From the NCBI RefSeq assembly GCF_000765235.1, contig NZ_JPJG01000040.1:1-42238 (forward strand): a stretch of DNA of 42,238 nt. The letters are read 5' to 3'. Origin of the DNA: Oscillibacter sp. ER4 (GTDB lineage Bacteria > Bacillota > Clostridia > Oscillospirales > Oscillospiraceae). Under the pieces are notes generated by a model, which searched no databases, was not told where the DNA came from, and saw only the letters and a list, made by a program, of their open reading frames with translations. Of this stretch, positions 24,153-31,465 are shown one piece after another (the stretch's first letter is position 1; the number at the start of each line of letters is the position of its first letter). Both the position numbers and the translations under genes were made by a program.

Positions 24153-26645
24153 TTAGTGCTTATCGCTCAGCTTGGTAGCTTCCTTATAGGGCTTGAAGAG
24201 CATGTAGATCATACCGGCGAGGACAACGATGGCCGCGATCAGTCCGATGACGTTCAGGCTGCCGGTGAAGGCGTTGCCGAACTGGTTGATCATCAGGGCA
24301 ATAAGGTAAGCAAAGCCGCACTGATAGCCGATGGCGAACCAGGTCCACTTCGCGTTGTTCATCTCACGCTTGATCGCGCCGATGGCCGCGAAGCACGGAG
24401 CGCACAGCAGGTTGAACACCAGGAAGGAATAACCGGTGATGCCGGTGAAGGCCGCCGCGATGTTCTGGTAAACGGTCAGGTCACCGCCGCCGTAGAGGAT
24501 ACCGAGCGTACCGACGATGTTCTCCTTGGCGACAAGGCCAGTGATGGGGGCGACGGTCGCCTGCCAGTTGCCCCAGCCGAGCGGGATGAAGATCCAGGCG
24601 ATCAGGTTGCCGATCTTGGCAAGGATAGAGGAGTCGATCTGATCCTCAGAAAGCATCTGGAACGTGCCGTCGACCCAGCCAAAGTAGGTGGTGAACCACA
24701 CGAAGATAGTGGAAAGCAGGATGATGGTACCGGCCTTCTTGATGAACGACCAGCCGCGCTCCCACATGCTGCGCAGCACGTTGCCGAGGGTCGGCCAGTG
24801 GTAGGCAGGCAGCTCCATGACGAACGGAGCGGGATCACCGGAGAACATCTTGGTCTTCTTCAGCATGATACCGGAGATGATGATGGCTGCCATACCGATG
24901 AAGTAAGCGGAGGTGGAGACCCAGGCACTGCCGCCGAAGAGGGCGCCGGCGATCATGCCGATGAACGGAACCTTGGCGCCGCAAGGGATGAACGTGGTGG
25001 TCATGATCGTCATACGGCGGTCACGCTCGTTTTCGATGGTACGGGAGGCCATGATGCCCGGAACGCCGCAGCCCACACCGATGAGCATGGGGATGAAGGA
25101 CTTACCGGAAAGGCCGAACTTGCGGAAGATACGGTCGAGCACGAAAGCGATACGGGCCATGTAGCCGCAGGCCTCGAGGAAGGCGAGCATCAGGAACAGG
25201 ACGAGCATCTGAGGCACGAAGCCGAGCACCGCGCCGACACCGGCGACGATACCGTCGAGGATCAGGCCGTTGAGCCAGTCAGCCGTACCGGCAGCGTCAA
25301 GCGCATCGCCGATCAGAACGGGGACACCCGGGACCCAAACGCCGTAGTCAGCCGGGTCGGGCTCGTCAAAGCCGTTCTCTTCGAAGTAGCTGACAGCGTC
25401 CACATAGGTCATCTGGACAACATCGTCCATCTTGTCCGCGCCCTCGGGCAGCGCGTCGTAGCAGGCGGTCATCTCATTGATGGCGAGGGTCTCTTCATCC
25501 TCAACATCAACAGTGGCGGTGTCTTCGGTGGGCTGGAAGGCCTTGAGCTCTTCGAGCGCCGCGTCGGTGTCGAAGCTCTCGTCTTCCATGTCGAGGCCGA
25601 CGAACGCGTCAGCCGCTTCGGTCGCGGCGGTGTAATCGTCGCTTGCCTCGCCGTAGGCGGCGGAACCAATGCCCAGCAGGTGCCAGCCATCGCCGAACAG
25701 GCCGTCGTTTGCCCAGTCGGTCGCGGGCGCGCCCACGGCGACCATGGCGATGTAGTAAACAAGGAACATCACGGCTGCGAAGATGGGCAGGCCCAGCCAG
25801 CGGTTGGTGACGACCTTATCGATCTTATCGGAGGTGGAGAGCTTTTCGCTGCTCTTTTTCTTGTAGCAGCCCTTGATGAGCTGTGCGATGTAGATGTAGC
25901 GCTCGTTGGTGATGATGCTCTCGGCGTCGTCGTCGAGCTCGGTCTCCGCCGCCTTGATGTCCTCTTCGATGTGGTTCATCGTCTCGGTGGGAATGCTGAG
26001 CTTTTCAAGCACCTTGTCGTCGCGCTCAAAGATCTTGATCGCGTACCAGCGCTGCTGCTCTTCCGGCATGGAGTGCACGGCCGCCTCTTCGATGTGGGCG
26101 ATGGCGTGCTCGACAGGGCCGGAGAAGGTGTGCATCGGGACGGTCTTGGTGCCCTTGGCGGCGCGGATAGCAGCCTCGGCAGCGTCCATGACGCCGTCGC
26201 CCTTGAGTGCGGAGATCTCGATGATCTCGCAGCCAAGCTCACGGGAGAGCTCCTTGACGTTGATCTCATCACCGTTCTTGCGGACGATATCCATCATGTT
26301 GATGGCGATGACCACGGGGATGCCGAGCTCAGTGAGCTGGGTGGTGAGATACAGGTTACGCTCGAGGTTCGTGCCGTCGATGATGTTCAGGATCGCGTCG
26401 GGACGCTCGGTGATGAGGTAGTTACGGGCGACGACTTCCTCCAGCGTGTAGGGGGACAGAGAGTAAATACCGGGAAGGTCCATGATGACCACGTCATCGT
26501 GCTTCTTGAGCTTACCTTCCTTCTTTTCCACGGTGACGCCGGGCCAGTTACCGACGAACTGGTTCGAACCGGTCAGCGCATTAAACAGCGTCGTCTTACC
26601 GCAGTTGGGGTTGCCCGCGAGAGCAATTTTGATCTGCTTTTCCAT
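24153..26645 (-). CDS. feoB: Ferrous iron transporter B, with acidic extracytoplasmic insertion
   Basis: The 830-residue protein begins with a G domain: GNPNCGKTTLFNALTG (G1), DLPGIYSLSPY (G3) and INMMD (G4). A helical GDI-like spacer and the membrane domain with GATE repeats (VLGFVPQMLVLFLMLAFLE region and FIPCGAKVPF) follow. Between the first and second membrane segments (residues ~320-440) it carries ~120 extra residues rich in Asp, Glu, Thr and Ala, predicted to lie outside the cytoplasm. FeoB takes up Fe2+ under anaerobic conditions. It follows two feoA genes in one operon. Confidence 0.95.
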   Translation of the reverse strand: MEKQIKIALAGNPNCGKTTLFNALTGSNQFVGNWPGVTVEKKEGKLKKHDDVVIMDLPGIYSLSPYTLEEVVARNYLITERPDAILNIIDGTNLERNLYLTTQLTELGIPVVIAINMMDIVRKNGDEINVKELSRELGCEIIEISALKGDGVMDAAEAAIRAAKGTKTVPMHTFSGPVEHAIAHIEEAAVHSMPEEQQRWYAIKIFERDDKVLEKLSIPTETMNHIEEDIKAAETELDDDAESIITNERYIYIAQLIKGCYKKKSSEKLSTSDKIDKVVTNRWLGLPIFAAVMFLVYYIAMVAVGAPATDWANDGLFGDGWHLLGIGSAAYGEASDDYTAATEAADAFVGLDMEDESFDTDAALEELKAFQPTEDTATVDVEDEETLAINEMTACYDALPEGADKMDDVVQMTYVDAVSYFEENGFDEPDPADYGVWVPGVPVLIGDALDAAGTADWLNGLILDGIVAGVGAVLGFVPQMLVLFLMLAFLEACGYMARIAFVLDRIFRKFGLSGKSFIPMLIGVGCGVPGIMASRTIENERDRRMTIMTTTFIPCGAKVPFIGMIAGALFGGSAWVSTSAYFIGMAAIIISGIMLKKTKMFSGDPAPFVMELPAYHWPTLGNVLRSMWERGWSFIKKAGTIILLSTIFVWFTTYFGWVDGTFQMLSEDQIDSSILAKIGNLIAWIFIPLGWGNWQATVAPITGLVAKENIVGTLGILYGGGDLTVYQNIAAAFTGITGYSFLVFNLLCAPCFAAIGAIKREMNNAKWTWFAIGYQCGFAYLIALMINQFGNAFTGSLNVIGLIAAIVVLAGMIYMLFKPYKEATKLSDKH

Positions 26646-26696
26646 CTTTCTTACTGCTCCTTCTTGTTAAGTTTCCTTAACTTATGTAGAAATTAA

Positions 26697-26918
26697 TTAT
26701 TCAACTTCGATCATTTCGGTGTCCGCCTTACGCAGCGACAGCTCGTAGCCGCGCACGGTGACCTCCATCGGGTCGCCCAGGGGCGCGACCTTGCGCACGA
26801 ACACCTCAGTGCCTTTGGTGATGCCCATATCCATGATACGGCGCTTGACGGGGCCCTCGCCATGGAGCTTGACGACTTTGACGGTCTCGCCGATCTTGAC
26901 TTCACGCAGTGTTTTCAT
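26697..26918 (-). CDS. feoA: FeoA-domain protein (second copy)
   Basis: The 73-residue protein starts MKTLREVKIGETVKVVKLHG and contains VKRRIMDMGITKGTEVFVRK and PLGDPMEVTVRGYELSLRK. This is the SH3-like FeoA domain. I chose ATG 26918, with AAAGGAG 7 bases upstream. It lies between another feoA and feoB; the products are thought to regulate FeoB. Confidence 0.93.
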   Translation of the reverse strand: MKTLREVKIGETVKVVKLHGEGPVKRRIMDMGITKGTEVFVRKVAPLGDPMEVTVRGYELSLRKADTEMIEVE

Positions 26919-26947
26919 AATCTCTCTCCTTTTATTTGAAAAATTGC

Positions 26948-27160
26948 TCAAACCATGATTTTTCTTGCCATTTCTTCACTAATGGCAACGCGGGCTTCCT
27001 TGACCTTGACGATCACGTTCCCGCCGAGCGACGACACGATGCTCACCGTGCCCCCGGCCACAAAGCCGAGATCTTCGAGATGCTTTTTGACTTCAGCACT
27101 CCCGCCGACTTTGAGGATGGTATTTTCTTCTCCGGCATTCGCCAGTGTAAGCGGCATCAT
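26948..27160 (-). CDS. feoA: FeoA-domain protein (first copy)
   Basis: The 70-residue protein (MMPLTLANAGEENTILKVGG) has the FeoA pattern HLEDLGFVAGGTVSIVSSLGGNVIVKV ending EEMARKIMV, given here in parts: HLEDLGFVAGGTVSIV then SSLGGNVIVKV. GGAGG precedes the ATG. It is the first gene of the operon. Two feoA genes before feoB is common in clostridia. Confidence 0.93.
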   Translation of the reverse strand: MMPLTLANAGEENTILKVGGSAEVKKHLEDLGFVAGGTVSIVSSLGGNVIVKVKEARVAISEEMARKIMV

Positions 27161-27228
27161 TATTTATCCCTCCGCATGCTGTTGGTCTGGCACTTTTCTC
27201 ATCGCGGCGATCCGCAATTCGCCGGCGC

Positions 27229-27287
27229 AAAGTTAGTGTCGTTTAACTTTCGCCCGTAAGTTTAATCTCTCTAACCCATTTTGTCAA
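27229..27287 (-). promoter_or_regulatory. feo promoter with DtxR-type operator candidates
   Basis: Minus-strand TTGACA (27287-27282), a 17-base spacer and TAAACT (27264-27259) form the promoter. The spacer and -10 contain GGTTAGAG followed by TTAA, the same element as in the regulator's own promoter. Downstream, AAAGTTA (27229-27235) and TAACTTT (27244-27250) form a perfect dyad around 8 bases near the transcription start. Iron-bound regulator at these sites would block transcription. Confidence 0.72.
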
Positions 27288-27314
27288 GAGGTTTTGTGAA
27301 CATTTTTTTAATGC

Positions 27315-27343
27315 TTGCAATTTTGGTTAGAGCATGTTAATCT
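27315..27343 (+). promoter_or_regulatory. Promoter of the DtxR-type regulator
   Basis: TTGCAA (27315-27320), 17 bases and TAATCT (27338-27343). The spacer and -10 hold GGTTAGAGCATGTTAATC, close to the element in the feo promoter, which suggests co-regulation and autoregulation. Confidence 0.65.
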
Positions 27344-27381
27344 GTGATTGACCTTTAACAATGAAGTTGGTGAAACCGCAC

Positions 27382-27750
27382 ATGAAAATCCAAAAGGCAT
27401 CTGAAGATTATCTCGAATCCATGCTGATGATGAAAGAACAGCACGGCTATATCCGTTCGGTCGACGTGGCCGACCATCTGGGCGTGACGAAGCCCAGCGT
27501 CACCTACGCGACCAAGCGCCTGCGCGAAAACGGATATATCGAGATGGACCGCGACGGCCTCATCACGCTGACAGACCGCGGCATGGCGATCGCAGCAAAG
27601 ATGCTCGACCGCCACCACACGCTCACAAAATTTTTCATCGCCCTCGGCGTGGACGAAAAGACCGCTGAGGAGGATGCGTGCAAGATCGAGCACGACATCA
27701 GCCAGCAGACATACGACGCGATCTGCGAGCACGCAAGGCTGCACCTTTAA
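27382..27750 (+). CDS. DtxR/MntR-family metal-dependent repressor
   Basis: The 122-residue protein starts MKIQKASEDYLESMLMM, the MntR-like opening. It has a winged helix (SVDVADHLGVTKPSVTYATKR) and dimerisation and metal-binding residues in DRHHTLTKF and EDACKIEHDIS. It lacks the SH3 domain of long DtxR members. I chose ATG 27382 because the alternative at 27361 would leave a leader of only ~11 bases and no ribosome site. It is divergent from feo and shares operator-like elements with it, so it is probably the iron or manganese sensor that controls feo. Confidence 0.88.
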   Translation: MKIQKASEDYLESMLMMKEQHGYIRSVDVADHLGVTKPSVTYATKRLRENGYIEMDRDGLITLTDRGMAIAAKMLDRHHTLTKFFIALGVDEKTAEEDACKIEHDISQQTYDAICEHARLHL

Positions 27751-27762
27751 ATGCAGGATCAA

Positions 27763-27795
27763 CGGCCCCGTACCGAAAAGGTGCGGGGCCGTTTT
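27763..27795 (+). terminator. Terminator after the DtxR-type gene
   Basis: CGGCCCCGTACC (27763-27774) pairs with GGTGCGGGGCCG (27780-27791) with one G-U pair around a 5-base loop, followed by TTTTCTT. Confidence 0.9.
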
Positions 27796-27908
27796 CTTAT
27801 ATTTATAATATAATTTTGTCGATATCTTCCCTTTTTCTCCCGCCGCGCAGGAACAAATCCTCTGTTTTTTACGTCAAAAAGGAAAAATAAAAAAATTTTA
27901 CGGTTTCG

Positions 27909-27936
27909 TGAAGCATTTTGCCGGAAATTGCGTCTA
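27909..27936 (+). promoter_or_regulatory. Candidate ECF-sigma-type promoter (autoregulatory)
   Basis: TGAAGC with a following TTTT (-35, 27909-27919), 16 bases from hexamer to hexamer, and CGTCTA (-10, 27931-27936) match the TGAAAC / CGTC(T)A style of Firmicute ECF promoters rather than sigma-A. It lies 45 bases before the sigma gene, suggesting that the sigma factor transcribes its own operon. Confidence 0.65.
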
Positions 27937-27980
27937 TTCAAGTAGAAACACTTTTTCACGAGGAAAGGAGGCGCTGCACG

Positions 27981-28541
27981 ATGGAAGACGCGCAGATCAT
28001 CGAGCTGTTCTTTGCGCGCTCGGAGGATGCCATCAGCGAGCTGGACAAGAAATACGGCAAGCTCTGCCACAAGCTCGCGGACAACATCCTTGCAAGCGCG
28101 CAGGATGCGGAGGAGTGCGTGAACGATGCGTACTTAAGCACCTGGAACGCGATCCCGCCGCAGCGTCCGGAATCGCTTCCGGCGTTTGTCGGCACGCTCG
28201 TCCGCCGCTGTTCGATCACGCGCTATCGTGCCAACACGGCAATGAAACGAAACAGCCATTACGATATGTGCATGGAGGAGCTTGAAACGTTCCTCGCTTC
28301 GCCCCAGCAGGCGATGGAGGAGCACTATGCGGCCAGAGAGCTCGCCGCCGCAATCGAGCGCTTTCTTGACACGCAGAGCAAGGAAAACCGTGTGCTCTTC
28401 ATGCGCCGCTACTGGTACGCCGACAGCTTTGCCGAGATCGGCAAGCTCCTCGGCATCACCGAGGGCAACGCCCGCCTGCGCCTGACGCGTATGCGCAAGC
28501 AGCTCAAGACCTATCTGACCGAACAGGAGGTGCTGGTATGA
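27981..28541 (+). CDS. ECF-type RNA polymerase sigma factor
   Basis: The 186-residue protein has sigma region 2 (QDAEECVNDAYLSTWNAIPP) and region 4 with its helix-turn-helix (FAEIGKLLGITEGNARLRLT). No region 1 or 3 is present, as in ECF sigmas. I chose ATG 27981, with AAAGGAGG 9 bases upstream; the longer upstream reading would overlap the promoter. Its stop overlaps the next ATG (ATGA at 28538-28541), the usual link to an anti-sigma factor. Confidence 0.9.
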   Translation: MEDAQIIELFFARSEDAISELDKKYGKLCHKLADNILASAQDAEECVNDAYLSTWNAIPPQRPESLPAFVGTLVRRCSITRYRANTAMKRNSHYDMCMEELETFLASPQQAMEEHYAARELAAAIERFLDTQSKENRVLFMRRYWYADSFAEIGKLLGITEGNARLRLTRMRKQLKTYLTEQEVLV

Positions 28542-29257
28542 CACCCGAGCTTTTTTCCGACGCCATGAACGAGATCGGCGCGAAATACGTCGAAGAGGCC
28601 CTGACCTACAAGCGCCCCGCGCAGCGGAGCTTCTGGAGCAAGCTCGCCAAGCGAGCGGCCATGGTCGCTCTGGTCGCTCTGCTCGCGCTCAGCGGCTTTG
28701 CCGCCGCCAGTCCCGCCGCGCGGGCCGCTATGATCCACTGGGTGGAAACGTGGACGGGCTCGCAAGTCTCCTATGAATACGCGGGCGACGCCCCCACCGG
28801 CGAGCTGCCGTTCTACACGATCACCGCTCTGCCGGACGGTTACACGCTGGACGAAGATATGAGCTACGAGGACTCCGGCTTCCGTCAGCTCTGCTATCAA
28901 AGCGGCGACGACCTCATCCTTTTCAGCTATATCTACATGCAGGACGATTCGTTCAGCTATTACGACATGGGTGAGGACACCCAAATCTCCGAGATCACCG
29001 TCAACGGCTGCAAGGGCAAGTTTTTCCTTGCGAGCGATGAGTCGCTGTGGAGCACGCTTGAATGGATCGACGAGGAGAGCAATCTCCACTTCTCGCTCGA
29101 CGCCAGCGGCGATGAAGCCGTCCTGCGCGCTCTGGCCGAGAGCGTGGCGGTCACGGAGAAGACCGTCGATCTTTCCGACGGCGATGAAGACGAGAATATT
29201 CTCACCTTTGATGACATAGAGGGGGGAAAGCTCCCCGACGAGGAGGCGAAACCGTGA
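28538..29257 (+). CDS. Membrane-anchored anti-sigma factor with DUF4367-like domain
   Basis: The 239-residue protein has a ~35-residue cytoplasmic N-terminus, one transmembrane helix (MVALVALLALSGFAAAS, residues ~47-63) and an extracytoplasmic domain. That domain has YTITALPDGYTLDE, and GKFFLASDESLWSTLEWID; the pattern resembles DUF4367. Overlap with the sigma gene indicates that it holds the sigma factor inactive until an envelope signal. It overlaps the next small gene as GTGA. Confidence 0.82.
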   Translation: MTPELFSDAMNEIGAKYVEEALTYKRPAQRSFWSKLAKRAAMVALVALLALSGFAAASPAARAAMIHWVETWTGSQVSYEYAGDAPTGELPFYTITALPDGYTLDEDMSYEDSGFRQLCYQSGDDLILFSYIYMQDDSFSYYDMGEDTQISEITVNGCKGKFFLASDESLWSTLEWIDEESNLHFSLDASGDEAVLRALAESVAVTEKTVDLSDGDEDENILTFDDIEGGKLPDEEAKP

Positions 29258-29403
29258 ACGACTATCTTGTGTGGGTGGATACCTCCACTAAAATCGCCTC
29301 GTTCCATGAGGTCGAGGCAAGCGACCTGCTGCACTTTGAGCAGTACGAAAACTTTATGAACTACCTTGCCTCCCTTACCGCGCAGGGATACCGCTTCCAG
29401 TGA
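29254..29403 (+). CDS. 49-residue small protein of the ECF operon
   Basis: This reading frame starts GTG 29254 (GTGA overlap with the anti-sigma stop), with GAGGAGG 8 bases upstream. It encodes MNDYLVWVDTSTKIASFHEV to a C-terminus ALTAQGYRFQ-like end (SLTAQGYRFQ). I recognise no family, though the size and sequence suggest a small folded domain. Coupled overlap and a good ribosome site support it being real. Function unknown; it may modulate the sigma/anti-sigma pair. Confidence 0.7.
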   Translation: MNDYLVWVDTSTKIASFHEVEASDLLHFEQYENFMNYLASLTAQGYRFQ

Positions 29404-29466
29404 GCGTGACCGTATTTCAAATTGAGAGAGAAATAAAAAGCGAGAGAACAAGAGAGGAGAACCGCC

Positions 29467-30252
29467 ATGATGGAAAATAATTCGACACCAAGCCCTGACC
29501 CCGTCCCCGAAGCCTCCCCCATTGCCGTTCCCGTCCCCGCAGAAAGCGCTGTCACTCCCCCGCCCGCGCCGCCGGTCATCCCCCTGCGCGAGAGGCCAAA
29601 CGCGCCGCTGCTGCATAAGGGGTTCCAGAACCTCTTCCGCCTCGGCATCGCCAATACTGTCATCAACCTCCTGAACAACACCTTCAAGCTCGGTGACAAG
29701 ATCCCGGCGCTCGGCATCGTGCTGAGTGCGATGTCGTTTGCGGTCAGCGATCTCGCGCTCGTTGTGCTCTGGAAGCTGAGCGCGGCCGTCCCCCGCTTCC
29801 GCAAGGCCGTGTACTTTAATCTTCTGCCGCTGATCGCGCTGCCGTTCGTTGCGCTTCTCGATGCGCCAAGCGTACAGGAGTGGATAACGGCATCGGACGT
29901 CTCCGCGATTCTGGTCGTTCTGATCATTCTGCTGGGATTGATCTTCCTGTTTGCCACACTTGCGGCGTACCACCAGCTCACCGCCTGCGCCGAAGCGTTT
30001 GACGGCGCGGATGACGAGATGGCCGCCAAATGGCGCAAGCTCTGCTCCTGACAGGTCGTGATCATCGGCTGCTTCGGTGCATTCCTTACCCTGCTCCTGC
30101 TTTTGGGTCTGTCGTCGGCTTCCTTCTTCTATTTTTACAACGGCGGCATGATCGTCCTGCTGCTGCTCATCCTCGCCATTGCCATCGCTCTGGGCGTGGT
30201 CGAGATCATAGAGCTCGTGTACCTCAACCGCAGCGCCAAGCTGTACAAGTAA
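29467..30252 (+). pseudogene. Multi-spanning membrane protein split by an in-frame TGA
   Basis: ATG 29467 follows AGAGGAG and opens a frame with a Pro-rich N-terminus (residues ~8-40) and four or more hydrophobic segments. It hits TGA at 30049-30051 after 194 residues (ends KWRKLCS). The same frame continues without shift for 67 more codons to 30252 with two more strong membrane segments (GCFGAFLTLLLLLGLSS and MIVLLLLILAIAIALGVVEI). The distal part has no ribosome site of its own. One G-to-A change (TGG to TGA) would explain it. Alternatives are UGA read-through or a sequencing error. The gene lies in the ECF operon; no known family is recognised. Confidence 0.7.
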
Positions 30253-30285
30253 GCGTCAACATCACAAAGCGGAAAGGAGCATGTT

Positions 30286-31389
30286 ATGTCTACCATCAAC
30301 AAGACTTTTCTGCGCGTCCTGTTCGCCATCGCCTGCTGCATCGCGCTCGCGTTCAGTCTGCTGCCGCAGGCCGAGGCCGCAATGCGCGCCGGCGTCGTCA
30401 CCGGCAAGGTGACGCTCAACGGCCAGGTCATCGACAACAAGAACGCCAAGTACCCGCTGCTGACCTATAGCAACATCACTTACTTTCCCATGACGTATCA
30501 ATTAAGCCGTTTCATGGGCGTGGAGACCGACTGGAACAATACCGCCAAGTCGCTCAACATCACCGCAGGCGGCGCGCAGAGCGCCTATGTTGCCGAGACT
30601 GGCAAGGCGCAGCGCGGCAGTGTCGCCGTCACACTGGCAAGCTACAAGATCAGCGTCAACGGCGCACAGATCAATAACAAGGAAGAAAAGTATCCCATTT
30701 TCAACTACAGCGGCATCACCTATTTTCCGCTCACCTGGGCCTACGCGGTCGACGCCTTCGGCTGGAGCTACCAGTGGGACGCTGAAAACGGTCTGCGTAT
30801 TGACACGACCACCGCTCCCGCCCGCCTGCCGACCGATCCCGACACTGGCAACGCCGCGCTCGATAAGGCGCTCACGATCCTCAATAACAGCTACCTCGCG
30901 GGCGGCAAATACCGCGGCACGCTCGAAGGCGGCGGCAAAAAGGCGAGCTTCGACGCCGCGCTCGACGTCACCAACCGCACAGGCGCCATCGACGTAACGC
31001 TCACTGCCGAGCCGTTCCCGTTCTTTGACAGCGGCGTCAGCTATACCGGCACCTACATGATGCAGTACGGCGGCCTTGCCATCACCCCGTTCATCAGCTA
31101 CAGCGGCATCGGCGCCTCCCCCGCCGAATCGGGTGCCTCTTCCGAACCGTTCTACATCGGCAAGTGCTTTGTCACCTGCCAGTTCACCGGCACGCGCAGC
31201 AAGCGCATCACAGACTTCAAACGCACCGCCGCTGCGGGCAGCTTGGAGACCTGGACGCTGAATGTCTTCTACAAAGATGACGGCTTCACCGATCACACCA
31301 TCGAGCTCAGCGTCGACACAGCCAAGAGCGCCGTAACGCAGATCGTGATCCGCACGGCGAACTATACCCTGACGATGACGCCCGCGTAA
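30286..31389 (+). CDS. Secreted protein with two stalk-type (copper-amine-oxidase N-like) repeats
   Basis: The 367-residue protein has a signal peptide (LRVLFAIACCIALAFSLLPQ, probable cleavage after AEA near residue 31). Two related ~45-residue repeats follow: one starts VTLNGQVIDNKNAKYPLLTY and one starts ISVNGAQINNKEEKYPIFNY; each ends in an aromatic-rich TYFP segment. Such stalk domains occur in clostridial surface proteins. The C-terminal ~200 residues have no recognised family. AAAGGAG precedes the ATG. It is the last gene after the ECF sigma module and may be an extracytoplasmic effector of it. Confidence 0.78.
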   Translation: MSTINKTFLRVLFAIACCIALAFSLLPQAEAAMRAGVVTGKVTLNGQVIDNKNAKYPLLTYSNITYFPMTYQLSRFMGVETDWNNTAKSLNITAGGAQSAYVAETGKAQRGSVAVTLASYKISVNGAQINNKEEKYPIFNYSGITYFPLTWAYAVDAFGWSYQWDAENGLRIDTTTAPARLPTDPDTGNAALDKALTILNNSYLAGGKYRGTLEGGGKKASFDAALDVTNRTGAIDVTLTAEPFPFFDSGVSYTGTYMMQYGGLAITPFISYSGIGASPAESGASSEPFYIGKCFVTCQFTGTRSKRITDFKRTAAAGSLETWTLNVFYKDDGFTDHTIELSVDTAKSAVTQIVIRTANYTLTMTPA

Positions 31390-31416
31390 CGGGGTTCCCC
31401 TCCCCGCCGCGGCGCA

Positions 31417-31457
31417 AAAAAGAAGGACTTCACGCAATGCGTGAAGTCCTTCTTTTT
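31417..31457. terminator. Bidirectional terminator
   Basis: A 19-bp perfect stem (31417-31435 with 31439-31457) and a 3-base loop, A-rich before and T-rich after. It separates the rightward ECF operon from leftward dsdA. Confidence 0.92.
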
Positions 31458-31465
31458 ATCTCTTT

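Noticed and set aside
24156-26696. 846-codon open frame on the + strand opposite feoB
   Set aside because: It mirrors feoB in a GC-biased codon frame, has low-complexity Asp/Gly/His content, no family resemblance and no ribosome site. It is an antisense shadow.
30049-30051. Selenocysteine at the in-frame TGA
   Set aside because: No convincing stem-loop directly after the codon was seen and the site lies in a non-redox membrane protein. Nonsense mutation or read-through is simpler.
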